Below, piece by piece: positions 44,659 through 56,640 of a stretch of 64,000 nucleotides of DNA. Where the stretch lies: positions 3,720,001 to 3,784,000 of the forward strand of contig NZ_CP040812.1 of the NCBI RefSeq assembly GCF_006159205.1, in the 5' to 3' direction. Numbering within the stretch: the first letter of the stretch is position 1; each line of letters opens with the position of its first letter. The translations under genes and the position numbers were made by a program. The notes under the pieces were generated by a model. That model was not told the DNA's origin, made no database searches, and saw only the letters and a program-made list of their open reading frames with translations. The DNA is from Antarcticibacterium flavum. Lineage in GTDB: Bacteria; Bacteroidota; Bacteroidia; Flavobacteriales; Flavobacteriaceae.

Positions 44659-45593
44659 GAGGCAACTTCTTTTTTTGCAGTTTCAAATTCATTTATCATT
44701 TCCTCTACAATTTTTGCAGCAGGTTTTATATCGTGGATAAGCCCTGCGATTTGGCCAATTTCAAGTTCTCCCTCTTCAAGGTCTCCCTCAAACATTCCTT
44801 TCTTTGCCCGTGCCCTTCCAAGCAAATTTATAAGATCTTCCTTTGTGGGTCTACTTCGATATAATTCCTGGACATCTTCAAAGAATTTATTTTTAAGAAG
44901 CCTCACAGGAGCAAGTTCTTTTAAGGTAAGCATAGTATCACCCTCCCTTGCCTTTACCACTTCCTGTTTAAAATTCATATGCGAGGAAGCCTCATCGCTG
45001 GCCACGAACCTGGAACCTACCTGTACCGCATCTGCTCCCAGGACCATTGCGGCAAGCATCCCGCGCCCCGTGGCAACACCCCCTGCGGCAATAAGCGGAA
45101 TATCCAGCTGCTCCTTCACCATGGGAATTAAAGTAAAAGTTGTGGTCTCATCCCGCCCATTATGGCCTCCTGCTTCAAAACCTTCAGCAACAACAGCATC
45201 TACGCCAGCCTCCTGTGATTTTAATGCAAATTTCACGCTGCTTACCACATGAACCACTTTTATCCCACGTTCCTGTAAATGCTTAGTCCAGATTTTCGGA
45301 TTCCCGGCAGAGGTGAACACGATCTTTACCCCTTCAGCAATAATGATCTCCATGATCTTTTCGATCTCGGGATAGAGCATTGGCACATTTACTCCAAAAG
45401 GTTTATCTGTGGCTTTCTTGCATTTTTGGATATGTTCCCTGAGGATTTCAGGATACATTGAACCTGCGCCAATTAAGCCCAAACCTCCTGCATTACTTAC
45501 AGCACTGGCAAGTTTCCAGCCACTGGCCCAGATCATTCCCGCCTGGATGAGGGGATATTGAATATCAAATAATTGCGTAATTCTATTGGCCAT
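44646..45593 (-). CDS. Nitronate monooxygenase-like FMN oxidoreductase (NPD/FabK type)
   Basis: TIM-barrel flavoprotein (315 residues). YPLIQAGMIWASG and SNAGGLGLIGAGSM at the N-terminus bind FMN phosphate; VVAEGFEAGGHNGRDE carries the conserved histidine of the nitronate monooxygenase/FabK group, and LIAAGGVATGRGMLAAMVLGADAVQVGSRF is the phosphate-binding C-terminal part. Enoyl-ACP reductase activity (FabK) cannot be excluded. It lies 16 bases downstream of mnmA and is likely co-transcribed with it. Confidence 0.87.
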   Translation of the reverse strand: MANRITQLFDIQYPLIQAGMIWASGWKLASAVSNAGGLGLIGAGSMYPEILREHIQKCKKATDKPFGVNVPMLYPEIEKIMEIIIAEGVKIVFTSAGNPKIWTKHLQERGIKVVHVVSSVKFALKSQEAGVDAVVAEGFEAGGHNGRDETTTFTLIPMVKEQLDIPLIAAGGVATGRGMLAAMVLGADAVQVGSRFVASDEASSHMNFKQEVVKAREGDTMLTLKELAPVRLLKNKFFEDVQELYRSRPTKEDLINLLGRARAKKGMFEGDLEEGELEIGQIAGLIHDIKPAAKIVEEMINEFETAKKEVASYAW

Positions 45594-45609
45594 AAATATC
45601 TTTTAATTC

Positions 45610-46797
45610 CTATGAAATAACTCCAGATCCTATGAGTTCATCCTCCAGGTACCAGGCGACGAATTGCCCTTCGGTAATAGAGGCCTGGGGCTCTTCGAAT
45701 ACTATATAGGTGCCATTTCCAGTTGGGTAAATTGTCGCATCCTGCAGGGGCTGCCTGTACCTTATCCTGGCTTTGACTTTTAACTCTTCACCTTCATTGA
45801 TTCTAAGGTCTGGCCGCACCCAGTGGACTTCTTCGTTATTGATAAACAGGGCTTTCCTGTATAGCCCGGGATGGTCTTTTCCCTGGCCGGTATAGATCAC
45901 ATTGCTATCTACATCTGTCTCGATCACGAAAAGCGGCTCAGGGGTTCCTCCTACAGCCAGGCCTTTGCGTTGGCCTTTGGTGAAGTAATGAGCTCCCTGA
46001 TGTTTTCCTACCACTTTCCCATCGGTTACAGCATAGCGGTATTTTTTTGAAAGGTGCTTCAATTCCTCCATTTTTGAATCGTGGGCAGGTGCCGCGGTGG
46101 CATACACCTCTTTATTGGCATCTATTTCTACTATTACTCCTTCTTTGGGCTGTAATTTTTGCTGAAGGAATTCCGGTAACCGAACTTTACCAATGAAACA
46201 TAATCCCTGTGAATCCTTTTTATCTGCCGTAATGAGGTTTTGTTCTGAAGCTATTTTTCGCACTTCAGATTTTTGGAGTTCCCCTATAGGGAATAAGGTA
46301 CGGGAAAGCTGTTCCTGGGTAAGCTGACATAGGAAATAGGACTGATCTTTATTCTGATCTTTACCTGAAAGGAGTTGATAATAAGTTTCCCCATCCTTTG
46401 TTACTTCAGCTTTTCGGCAATAATGGCCTGTAGCCACATAATCTGCTCCCAGGGACAGGGCTATCTTCATGAAAACATCAAACTTGATCTCCCTGTTGCA
46501 AAGTACATCTGGATTGGGAGTTCTACCCCGCTCATACTCACGGAACATATAATCCACAATTCGCTCCTTATACTGCTCACTAAGGTCTACGGTTTGAAAC
46601 GGAATGCCAAGTTTATCTGCAACCATCATTGCATCATTGCTATCCTCCAGCCATGGACATTCTTTGGAAATGGTAACCGAGTCATCATGCCAGTTCTTCA
46701 TAAAAAGCCCTATGACCTCATACCCCTGCTGCTGTAATAAATATGCTGCAACACTTGAGTCTACACCTCCAGATAATCCTACTACTACTTTTTTCAT
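45610..46797 (-). CDS. mnmA: tRNA 2-thiouridine(34) synthase MnmA
   Basis: Adds sulfur to U34 of tRNA-Lys, -Glu and -Gln (395 residues). The ATP-binding SGGVDSS is at residues 9-15, the first catalytic cysteine C100 in [13 protein letters not shown] and the second C200 in [11 protein letters not shown]. The remaining domains are those of the family, with GQHQGAH-like [17 protein letters not shown] near 265-280 and the FAYR-type C-terminal barrel. Length is slightly above the E. coli enzyme, as usual in Bacteroidota. Confidence 0.95.
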   Translation of the reverse strand: MKKVVVGLSGGVDSSVAAYLLQQQGYEVIGLFMKNWHDDSVTISKECPWLEDSNDAMMVADKLGIPFQTVDLSEQYKERIVDYMFREYERGRTPNPDVLCNREIKFDVFMKIALSLGADYVATGHYCRKAEVTKDGETYYQLLSGKDQNKDQSYFLCQLTQEQLSRTLFPIGELQKSEVRKIASEQNLITADKKDSQGLCFIGKVRLPEFLQQKLQPKEGVIVEIDANKEVYATAAPAHDSKMEELKHLSKKYRYAVTDGKVVGKHQGAHYFTKGQRKGLAVGGTPEPLFVIETDVDSNVIYTGQGKDHPGLYRKALFINNEEVHWVRPDLRINEGEELKVKARIRYRQPLQDATIYPTGNGTYIVFEEPQASITEGQFVAWYLEDELIGSGVIS

Positions 46798-46872
46798 AAT
46801 TTTTTGCTACCGCGCCTTTCATTTGTTTACTAGGGGAAAGAGTCGGTTTACCGGCAGCAAAATTACGAAATA

Positions 46873-46898
46873 AAAAAAGGTGGTAAAAACCACCTTTG
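46873..46898 (-). terminator. Terminator of the lipocalin-like gene
   Basis: AAAGGTGG and CCACCTTT pair around a six-base loop. On the minus strand the hairpin is followed by T7, 20 bases past the lipocalin-like stop codon. Confidence 0.8.
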
Positions 46899-46917
46899 TC
46901 TCGAATTGTATAAAATA

Positions 46918-47301
46918 TTATTCTCTTTCAAAACTTAAAGTTCCGCCTGCAGTTGCAAAGGAGAATTGATCATCGCCTGTAAAACTTACGTTCCCTGTAA
47001 GATCACCCACGGGAGTAGCAATAGTGTATGATGAGTTTCCATTATTTCTCCAGTTCCCGGTAGACTCTGAAGGTTGACATTGATTTTCAGTTAAATAGAA
47101 TGTCGCCTCTCCGGTCTCATTTTCATTAAATGTAATAGTGGACTGGGGTGTTTCACAGAAAATGGTATTTAATGGAGCAGTGGCATCCACCATTACCCAG
47201 GTACCCAATATAGGATCTTCCCCGGTAGTATCTGCATCATCATCACTGCTGCAGGCTATAAAGGTGGCTGCACATAAAAATAGGAACAAAAATTTCTTCA
47301 T
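46918..47301 (-). CDS. Small lipocalin-like lipoprotein
   Basis: A 127-residue exported protein. The lipobox is FIAC (Cys17), followed by the acidic SSDDDADTTGED linker common in Bacteroidota surface lipoproteins. DPILGTWVMVDA is the opening of a lipocalin-like/DUF4923-type barrel; later strands alternate around ITFNENETGEATFYL and GNWRNNGNSSYTI. Two cysteines in the mature part may pair. Ligand unknown. It is monocistronic with its own terminator. Confidence 0.78.
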   Translation of the reverse strand: MKKFLFLFLCAATFIACSSDDDADTTGEDPILGTWVMVDATAPLNTIFCETPQSTITFNENETGEATFYLTENQCQPSESTGNWRNNGNSSYTIATPVGDLTGNVSFTGDDQFSFATAGGTLSFERE

Positions 47302-47485
47302 AACATATGGTTTTAATTCGTTGGTAAATATAGAGAATCCGTCCTAACCTCCTCAAATTTTAGATTTTACGTTTTAATTTCTAATAAAGTTTTAACTGCT
47401 GTTCAATATAATTTAACAAAAGTTAAACAAAACTATAGGTAGAAGTAATTTACTTTTACAACAGTATAAACTAAAACAATAAAAA

Positions 47486-49342
47486 ATGCTGAAATTATCT
47501 TACCTCAAAAACCTCGCTCTCGTAGCTTTCTTAAGCTTAGGTGTGATGGCTTGCAGTAGTGATGATGAAGGTGGCGATATCATCGTGCCTAACAATACTA
47601 TTGCAGATTTCGTAGAAACTAACCAGGATTATTCCAGTCTTAATGCTGCGCTTATAGCAACAGATCTTAAGGCTACTCTTGGAGGTTCAACCAATTACAC
47701 CGTTTTTGCTCCCAACAATGCTGCATTTAATGCATTCCTTTCAGCAAACGGTTTTGAAAGTCTTAGTGCCGTTCCTGTAGGCCTTCTAACCCAGGTGCTG
47801 TTAAATCATGTAATAGAAGGAACTGTTTTTTCTGGTGACCTTGCAACGGGATATACCACCAATCTGGCAACCGGTGCTGCTTCAGATGCTAATTTGAGTA
47901 TGTTCATCAATACTGCAGATGGGGTGGTGATTAACGGGGAGTCTACAGTTACCACAGCCGATGTTGAAGTGGATAACGGGGTTATTCACGCTGTGAATTC
48001 TGTTATAGGGCTACCCGATGTTACAACCTTTGCCACAGCCGATCCTAGTTTTGAGATCCTGGTAGCTGCCCTTACCAGAGATGAGGATTTTAATTTTGTA
48101 CCAATCCTCCAAACCCAGGGAGATCCTGCTCCTTTCACAGTATTTGCTCCTACCAATCAGGCGTTTTTAGACCTGTTGGAGGAATTAGATTTTGGTGGCC
48201 TTGATGATATCCCTTCAGATGTTCTTGCTGCAGCCCTTAGTTACCATGTGGTAACGGGAGCCAATGTAAGAAGTGGTGATATAACCGATGGTATGGAAGT
48301 TACTACTTTTGAATCTGGAACCTTTACTATCAATGCCAATGGCGACGTAACTATTACAGATGAAAATGGCCGTACTGCCACTATTGTTGCCGTAGATGTA
48401 CAGGCAACAAATGGAGTTATTCATGTCATAGATACAGTGCTTTTACCGGGCGACGGTAGTGAGCCCGCACCATCCAATACCATTGCCGATTTTGTTGAGA
48501 ATAATGATGATTATTCCAGTCTTAATGCTGCACTGGAAGTAGCCGGTTTAAAAGAAACCCTTGCAGGGGATGCTGAGCTTACTGTTTTTGCACCCAATAA
48601 TGCTGCATTTGATGCCTTTCTTTCTACCAATGGATTTGCGGACTTAAGTGCTGTACCGGTTGATGTTTTAACTCAGGTACTTTTAAACCATGTCCAAAGC
48701 GGATCAATTTACGCTGCAGATCTTTCCACAGGATATATAGAAAGTATGGCAAGCTGGGGAGCATCTGGAGATGATAACCTTAGTATGTACATCAATACTG
48801 AAGACGGAGTTATGATAAACGGAGTATCCACGGTAACTACACCTAATGTTGAAGTGGATAACGGGGTGATACATGCAGTAGATGCTGTTATAGGTTTGCC
48901 AGATGTCGTAACTTTTGCCACAGCCGACTCTACATTTGAGATCCTCGTGGCAGCTTTAACAAGGGATGATGATTTCAATTTTGTATCGATCCTTCAAACA
49001 CAAGGTGATCCTGCTCCATTTACAGTATTTGCACCCACAAATGATGCATTTGTAGACTTCCTTGGGGAATTTGGATTTGAAGATCTTGACGCTATACCTT
49101 CCGCAGTTCTTAGTGCTGCTTTAAGTTACCACGTTGTAACCGGAGCGAATGTAAGAAGTACAGATATTACAAATGGAATGGAAGTCACAACATTTGAAAC
49201 CGGAACGTTCACTATAAACGCCCGGGATACAGTTACTATTCTCGATGAAAATGACCGGGAATCTACAGTAATAGCAGTAGATGTCCAGGCTACCAATGGA
49301 GTTATTCACGTAATCGATACGGTATTACTACCTGAATTGTAA
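47486..49342 (+). CDS. Lipoprotein with four fasciclin (FAS1) domains
   Basis: Surface lipoprotein of 618 residues, probably adhesive. The lipobox GVMAC (Cys23) is followed by SSDDEGG. Four FAS1 domains lie at about 35-175, 180-320, 330-470 and 475-616, each with the TVFAPNNAAF/TVFAPTN opening and the closing GVIHVIDTVL or GVIHAVNSVIGLP. Domains 1 and 3, and 2 and 4, are near-identical in protein, so the gene arose by duplication of a two-domain block. The synonymous codons have diverged, so the duplication is not recent. It shares a bidirectional terminator with yidC. Confidence 0.93.
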   Translation: MLKLSYLKNLALVAFLSLGVMACSSDDEGGDIIVPNNTIADFVETNQDYSSLNAALIATDLKATLGGSTNYTVFAPNNAAFNAFLSANGFESLSAVPVGLLTQVLLNHVIEGTVFSGDLATGYTTNLATGAASDANLSMFINTADGVVINGESTVTTADVEVDNGVIHAVNSVIGLPDVTTFATADPSFEILVAALTRDEDFNFVPILQTQGDPAPFTVFAPTNQAFLDLLEELDFGGLDDIPSDVLAAALSYHVVTGANVRSGDITDGMEVTTFESGTFTINANGDVTITDENGRTATIVAVDVQATNGVIHVIDTVLLPGDGSEPAPSNTIADFVENNDDYSSLNAALEVAGLKETLAGDAELTVFAPNNAAFDAFLSTNGFADLSAVPVDVLTQVLLNHVQSGSIYAADLSTGYIESMASWGASGDDNLSMYINTEDGVMINGVSTVTTPNVEVDNGVIHAVDAVIGLPDVVTFATADSTFEILVAALTRDDDFNFVSILQTQGDPAPFTVFAPTNDAFVDFLGEFGFEDLDAIPSAVLSAALSYHVVTGANVRSTDITNGMEVTTFETGTFTINARDTVTILDENDRESTVIAVDVQATNGVIHVIDTVLLPEL

Positions 49343-49361
49343 TACAGGTTCTCTATAGACG

Positions 49362-49391
49362 AAAATAGCCCGGAAGTTCCGGGCTATTTTT
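49362..49391. terminator. Bidirectional terminator between FAS1 gene and yidC
   Basis: A 12-bp stem around a single central G at 49376 (AATAGCCCGGAA with TTCCGGGCTATT) has A-rich and T-rich ends on both sides. Confidence 0.88.
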
Positions 49392-49409
49392 ATTTATCTC
49401 GAAAAGAAT

Positions 49410-51263
49410 TTACTTCTTGTTCTTCTTTTGTTGTTGCTCTGCCTGCTCCATCATTTCCTGCATCTTCCTTGCAAATTTACCCTGCTTCTTGGGCTTCTTC
49501 TTGTTCTCCTGGATCTTGGCGTGGATCTTATCCTCGTCAATGATCACATATTTAATCACCAGCATTATTCCAATTGTAATAAGGTTGGATGTGAAATAAT
49601 ACAGGGAAAGTCCACTGGCAAAATTATTAAAGAACACCAGCATGAATAAAGGGGAGAGGTACATGATAAATTTCATATTAGGCATCCCCGGCTGTTGATT
49701 TTGTTGCATTGTTTGACCGGTTGTCATCATCATATAAATGAATATGGCAATAGAGGCCAGAATTGGAAACAAACTCACATGATCCCCGTAGAACGGAATA
49801 TAGAACGGCAAGTCAAGAACGTTGTCATAACTTGAAAGGTCATCTGCCCACAAGAATCCTTTTTGTCTAAGGTCAAAAGCACTTGGGAAGAACTGGAAGA
49901 GGGCATAGAAAACCGGGATCTGCATCAAGGCTGGTAAACATCCGCTCATAGGGCTGGCACCGGCCTTGCTGTAAAGCTTCATCGTTTCCTGCTGCTTCTT
50001 CATTGGATTGTCCTTGTACTTCTCGTTAAGCTCATTTATCTCCGGCCGCAGCACCTTCATTTTAGCCTGTGATAAATAAGATTTGTAAGTAACAGGGGAT
50101 AGCACGATTCGCACTACAATGGTCATTACAATTATTGCAATACCATAACTTGGAAGAAAACTTGCAAGGAAGCTAAAGAATGGTATGAATATATATTTGT
50201 TTATCCATCCAAAGATTCCCCAACCAAGCGGTACAATTTCATCCAGGTTCCTGTCATAATCATTCAGGATCCTGTAATCTGTTGGTCCGTAATACCAGTT
50301 AAGATTGTAATTAAGTTCGCCGCCCTTAAGCTCCATGGCAAGGTTTGCGGTAAACTCTTTAGTATACACAGTATCTACCTCTTCATCCTGCACCAGGTTC
50401 CTTGAAGTAAATTCCCCTCTTGGGAACGCCGTATCTGTCAATAGGATGGAGGTGAAGAAATGCTGCTTAAAAGCTACATAGGTAATATTATCATCTGCAT
50501 CATCGGTGAAATCGCCGTGTCCCAGGTAATCATCACTGCCGCTACCATATTCCCAGATAAGTTCTGTATATCTGTTCTCATATTCAATACTCTTGGCATT
50601 GCGGAAACCTTTAAGCCTCCAGTCAAGGGAAACATCCCGGGATGGATTGAGGACCCTGTTAAGACCCTGGGAACGAATACTGAAATCCAGCATATATTCC
50701 CCGGGTTTAAGTACATACCTGTACTCCAGGAATTCAGTTTCAGAGACTTTAAGCCTCATGGTAAGGATCTGGTTGTTTCCGCTTCGGCTTACTTCCGGTT
50801 CAAAATAGAGGTTTTCTGTATCCAGTACCCTGCCATCTGTAGTAGTAAAATTCAGGTTAAATGAAGCATTTCCGTCTTTAATAAGATATACAGGATTACC
50901 ATTATAGGTTTCAAATTGGGTAAGCCTGGCTTCAGAAATATATCCGCCTTTATTGTCCACTTTTAATTCCAGCACATCATTGGAGATGGTTGTGGTATTC
51001 TCTGTAGCTGAAGGTAGGGTAGCAGAATAACCAAATGCGCCCAGTTCCCTTTGTGCCCTGTCTACAGCTGCTGAGTCCACAACAGTTTCCTGTGTGAAGG
51101 TTTGGGGTGCAGCAACGGGGGTTTGCTCTACCTGTTCTGTAGTGTCCTGTTGAGCCTCTGTTGCCTGCTCGTCAAAAGAGTTATTGTACAACATCCATAT
51201 AAGGATACCTCCAATGAGAATAAACCCGATAAGGGATTGTACGTCAAATTTTTTTTCTTCCAT
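49410..51263 (-). CDS. yidC: Membrane protein insertase YidC
   Basis: Inserts and folds inner-membrane proteins (617 residues). The N-terminal membrane anchor (residues 10-27) is followed by the large periplasmic beta-super-sandwich domain (about 75-345) and the conserved five-helix 60KD_IMP core from about 355: WINKYIFIPFFSFLASF, the positively charged cytoplasmic loop SYLSQAKMKVLRPEINELNEKYKDNP, and GCLPALMQIPVFYALFQFF. The basic C-terminal tail KKPKKQGKFARKMQ is usual in Bacteroidota. It lies 67 bases from pyrG, and the two may share a transcript. Confidence 0.96.
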   Translation of the reverse strand: MEEKKFDVQSLIGFILIGGILIWMLYNNSFDEQATEAQQDTTEQVEQTPVAAPQTFTQETVVDSAAVDRAQRELGAFGYSATLPSATENTTTISNDVLELKVDNKGGYISEARLTQFETYNGNPVYLIKDGNASFNLNFTTTDGRVLDTENLYFEPEVSRSGNNQILTMRLKVSETEFLEYRYVLKPGEYMLDFSIRSQGLNRVLNPSRDVSLDWRLKGFRNAKSIEYENRYTELIWEYGSGSDDYLGHGDFTDDADDNITYVAFKQHFFTSILLTDTAFPRGEFTSRNLVQDEEVDTVYTKEFTANLAMELKGGELNYNLNWYYGPTDYRILNDYDRNLDEIVPLGWGIFGWINKYIFIPFFSFLASFLPSYGIAIIVMTIVVRIVLSPVTYKSYLSQAKMKVLRPEINELNEKYKDNPMKKQQETMKLYSKAGASPMSGCLPALMQIPVFYALFQFFPSAFDLRQKGFLWADDLSSYDNVLDLPFYIPFYGDHVSLFPILASIAIFIYMMMTTGQTMQQNQQPGMPNMKFIMYLSPLFMLVFFNNFASGLSLYYFTSNLITIGIMLVIKYVIIDEDKIHAKIQENKKKPKKQGKFARKMQEMMEQAEQQQKKNKK

Positions 51264-51329
51264 GTGATTTGATAAAATGATCTGTAAGCGAAATTGTCGC
51301 TTTTAATTCTAAGTCAAAAAAATGACCTT

Positions 51330-53000
<1,671 letters not shown>

Positions 53001-53095
53001 TCAGGGCGCTAAATTACAAAGAAGAAAAGAAAAATCCCCCGATTATTCCTGCTATTATTTTACAGTCCTAACACTACAAAACAATTTATACTTCC

Positions 53096-53332
53096 CTAAT
53101 ATTTAGGGTATTTGCTGCGTATAGTTCGTAGGATATGCTCCATGCCATTCACCTTAAGATCTGTGACCTGCGATAACTGGTCGCCTAATTTCCCTTTGGG
53201 AAAACCTTTTTGCCGGTGCCATATGAGGTAATATTCAGGAATTTCTGAGAGATAATAATCTTTATATTCCCCGTAGTACATTTTGGCATGTGCCAGTTCA
53301 ATAAGGGCTTTATGGTCGGGCTTAATTTCCAT
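53096..53332 (-). CDS. DUF3820 family protein
   Basis: A 78-residue protein. KMYYGEYKDYYLSEIPEYYLIWHRQKGFP is the family pattern (M-x-x-G-x-Y-K-x-x-x-L-x-x-I/L-P-E-x-Y-L-x-W), here cut short. DUF3820 proteins are small and uncharacterised, sometimes noted as putative quorum-sensing-regulated factors. It sits alone between pyrG and the FAD oxidoreductase gene, with which it diverges. Confidence 0.83.
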   Translation of the reverse strand: MEIKPDHKALIELAHAKMYYGEYKDYYLSEIPEYYLIWHRQKGFPKGKLGDQLSQVTDLKVNGMEHILRTIRSKYPKY

Positions 53333-53428
53333 AAAACAAAACTAAGATTAAGTTTTAAGGTAGACGTTAAAAAAATGTGCTACTTAATCAATTCTGAAAA
53401 GTTTAATTTTACAGCCTAATTCCAATAA

Positions 53429-54984
53429 ATGAGATACCAGTATCAAATAAGGGTCACTCCTGAAGCTGCAGCAAAAAAAGAACTATTATTCAGGGAGGTT
53501 TCCAGGCATTCCGGTATCCCCCTTTCAGAAATTAATCACATAGAGGTATTGAAACGATCTATAGATGCAAGGCAAAAGGCGGTGAAAGTAAATTTGAAGG
53601 TGGAGGTATTTGTAGGGGAGGAGCATTTGAAGGAATCCTTTGAGCTTCCCAATTATCCTGATGTTTCAGGAAAAGAAGAGGTATTTATAATAGGCGCAGG
53701 CCCTGCAGGATTATTTGCAGCCTTAAGGTGTATTGAAGCAGGGGTAAAGCCTGTGGTCATTGAACGGGGGAAGGATGTAAGGAGCCGCAGGAGGGATCTT
53801 AAAGCGCTTAATATTGAGCATATAGTTAATGAAGACTCCAATTATTGTTTTGGAGAAGGGGGCGCAGGTACTTATAGTGACGGGAAGTTGTATACCAGGT
53901 CAAAGAAAAGGGGGATGTAAACCGCATTTTGCAGCTTCTGGTGGCCTATGGGGCAACCAACCAGATCCTGGTCGATGCGCATCCTCATATAGGAACCAAT
54001 AAACTACCCGCTATTATTGCGAGTATAAGGGAAAAGATCCTGGAACACGGGGGAGAGGTGCTGTTCAATACAAGGGTTACAGATATTTTGCTGAAAGATG
54101 ATGAGGTAAGCGGACTTAAAACCCAACTAGGAGAAACCTTCCATACCAGGAATATAATCCTGGCTACAGGCCATTCTGCCCGGGATATTTTTTCGCTTCT
54201 GGAGCAAAAGGGAATTGAGATCGAAGCCAAACCCTTTGCTCTGGGAGTGAGGGTAGAGCATCCGCAACAATTGATAGACAGGATACAGTATAAATGTGAT
54301 GACCGGGGAGAATTTTTGCCACCTTCCCCTTACAGCATTGTAAAACAAATAAACGGGAGGGGTATGTACTCCTTTTGTATGTGTCCAGGAGGTATTATTG
54401 CACCCTGTGCTACAAGTCCGGGAGAAGTAGTCACCAACGGCTGGTCTCCCAGCAGGAGGGACCAGCCCACGGCAAACTCTGGAATAGTTATAGAACTGCG
54501 GCTGGCCGATTTCAAAAGCTACGGCCGCACGCCTTTGGCTGGAATGCACTTCCAGAAGGAAATAGAACAAACGGCCTGGGAGCTTGCAGGCAGGACCCAA
54601 CGTGTTCCTGCACAACGACTTGTTGATTTTGTTGAAGGGAAAATTTCTAGCTGCCTTCCTGAAACTTCCTATAAACCCGGAGTGACATCTGCCGACCTGC
54701 GCGAGGTTTTTCCGGAATTTATACACCAAACACTAAATACCGGTTTCAGGGAATTTGGAAAGACCATGAGGGGATATCTTACCAATGAAGCAGTCATACA
54801 TGCGCCAGAGTCGCGTACATCTTCCCCTGTTCGCATTCCGCGGGATCCTGTGACGCTGCAGCACGTGAGGATAAAAGGTCTTTATCCTTGCGGGGAAGGA
54901 GCAGGGTATGCAGGAGGAATCGTATCAGCAGCCATTGACGGTGAAAAATGTGCAGAAAGCTGTGTGGCTGCAATTTCACGGTAG
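53429..54984 (+). pseudogene. FAD-dependent dehydrogenase, split by a one-base frameshift
   Basis: Two frames, 53429-53920 and 53929-54984, together form one 518-residue flavoprotein. The first has an N-terminal extra domain and the FAD motif IGAGPAG (residues 88-94); the second carries the rest, ending with LYPCGEGAGYAGGIVSAAIDG. The join lies at the G5 run 53910-53914: adding one G gives an uninterrupted KKRGDVNRILQLLV reading, which is the family sequence. Other residues are normal and codon use is undisturbed, so this is either a very recent lesion or an assembly error. Substrate unknown. Confidence 0.88.
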
Positions 54985-55097
54985 TTGTTTCCAGGGCCCG
55001 CAATAATAAAGGTTAAATTATTGATAATTTGACCATGAACCGTTATGGATTTTTCACTTTTGCCTATCTTAATAATGAAGATTAATAAACCAAAGGC

Positions 55098-56630
55098 ATG
55101 GCAATAATAGGATCACTCATCAAAGGACTCATAGATCTTAGGGATAGAATAGTTACAGAACCCGATCCCGAGGAAGCACAGCTGGAAGTGCTTAAAGATC
55201 TCCTTACCAAAGCCCGGGATACGGCTTTTGGCAAATATTATGGTTTTCAAGGTATTCTTGAAGATGCAGATATTAAAAAAGCCTTTGCAGCAAGAGTGCC
55301 TTATTTTGATTATAACAAGATCAATGAGCAGTGGTGGCAAAGAATGCACGAGGGGGAAGAGAATGTCACCTGGCCTGGGAAACCTCCTTATTTTGCACTA
55401 AGCAGTGGTACAACCGGGAAAAGTAGTAAAAGAATTCCTGTCACAGAGGATATGGTGGAAGCAATTCGCCAATCTGGTATTAAGCAAATAGGTGCATTAA
55501 GTAATTTCGACCTCCCGGGAGATTTCTTTGAAAAAGAGATCATGATGCTGGGTAGTTCTACAGACCTTCTGGAGGCCGGGGATCATAAAGAAGGGGAAAT
55601 AAGCGGAATTTCAGCCAGTCGTATTCCATTTTGGTTCAGGAGTTATTACAAGCCGGGGGAGGAGATCGCCCAGATAGAGAATTGGGATGAAAGGGTTCAA
55701 AAAATAGCTGAAAATGCCAAAAATTGGGATATAGGAGCGCTTACCGGGATCCCGTCCTGGATGGAGCTTATGATGAAAGAGGTTATTAAATATCACAAGG
55801 TTTCAAATATCCATGAGATCTGGCCTAACCTGCAGGTCTATACCAGTGGAGGCGTTGCTTTTGAACCTTATGAGAAGAGCTTTAATGCGCTGCTGGCTCA
55901 TCCAATAACAGTTATTGATACCTACCTGGCTTCTGAAGGTTTCCTGGCTTACCAGTCCAGGCCGGAAACAAATGCAATGAAATTGGTTCTTGATAATGGG
56001 ATCTATTTTGAATTTGTCCCTTTTAAAGCTGAATACGTTAATGAGGATGGATCAATTAGCGATGATGCCCCTGTAATTCCCCTTTCTGAAGTCAAAGAGG
56101 AAGAGGATTACATTCTTCTTATAAGCACTGTATCTGGTGCATGGAGGTATTTGATTGGCGACACCATTAAGTTTACAGATGTTGAAAGGCACGAGATAAG
56201 GATCACCGGCAGGACAAAATTCTTTTTAAATGTGGTGGGGTCACAATTATCTGTAAACAAAATGAATGACGCGGTAAAGGAACTGGAGGAAAGATATGAT
56301 ATCGAAATTCCTGAGTTCACTCTGGCCGCTGTTCGAATTGATGGCGAATTCTATCATTCGTGGTATCTTGGCACCAATGGAAAAGTGGATGATGAGGAAC
56401 TTGCACAGTCACTGGATGAAATACTAAAGCAAGCTAATAAGAATTATAGCGTCGCTCGCAGTAAAGCCCTGAAAGGTGTTAAGGTCAAGACCATTCCATC
56501 AGATCTCTTTTACGAATGGAATGCAGCCAATAAAAAGAAAGGCGGGCAGGTTAAAATGGAGAAGGTGATGAACGAGGAAAAGTTCGCGCAATGGGAAGAC
56601 TTTATTAAAAAGCAGTTGGCTTCTGGATAA
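55098..56630 (+). CDS. GH3 auxin-responsive promoter family protein
   Basis: Bacterial GH3 acyl-adenylating enzyme (510 residues), related to plant amido synthetases. The ATP phosphate loop FALSSGTTGKSSKRIPVT is near residue 97-113, YTSGGVAFEPYEKSF near 255, and IDTYLASEGF near 280 corresponds to the adenylate motif. The later ISTVSGAWRYLIGDTIKF and RTKFFLNVVGSQLSV complete the family pattern. Substrate is unknown in bacteria; an amino-acid conjugase role is extrapolated from plants. It starts 113 bases after the frameshifted FAD gene. Confidence 0.9.
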   Translation: MAIIGSLIKGLIDLRDRIVTEPDPEEAQLEVLKDLLTKARDTAFGKYYGFQGILEDADIKKAFAARVPYFDYNKINEQWWQRMHEGEENVTWPGKPPYFALSSGTTGKSSKRIPVTEDMVEAIRQSGIKQIGALSNFDLPGDFFEKEIMMLGSSTDLLEAGDHKEGEISGISASRIPFWFRSYYKPGEEIAQIENWDERVQKIAENAKNWDIGALTGIPSWMELMMKEVIKYHKVSNIHEIWPNLQVYTSGGVAFEPYEKSFNALLAHPITVIDTYLASEGFLAYQSRPETNAMKLVLDNGIYFEFVPFKAEYVNEDGSISDDAPVIPLSEVKEEEDYILLISTVSGAWRYLIGDTIKFTDVERHEIRITGRTKFFLNVVGSQLSVNKMNDAVKELEERYDIEIPEFTLAAVRIDGEFYHSWYLGTNGKVDDEELAQSLDEILKQANKNYSVARSKALKGVKVKTIPSDLFYEWNAANKKKGGQVKMEKVMNEEKFAQWEDFIKKQLASG

Positions 56631-56640
56631 TTAAATTCCT

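Noticed and set aside
54127..54729. 200-residue minus-strand frame over the FAD dehydrogenase
   Set aside because: Fully antisense to a conserved flavoprotein region, with no recognisable motif.
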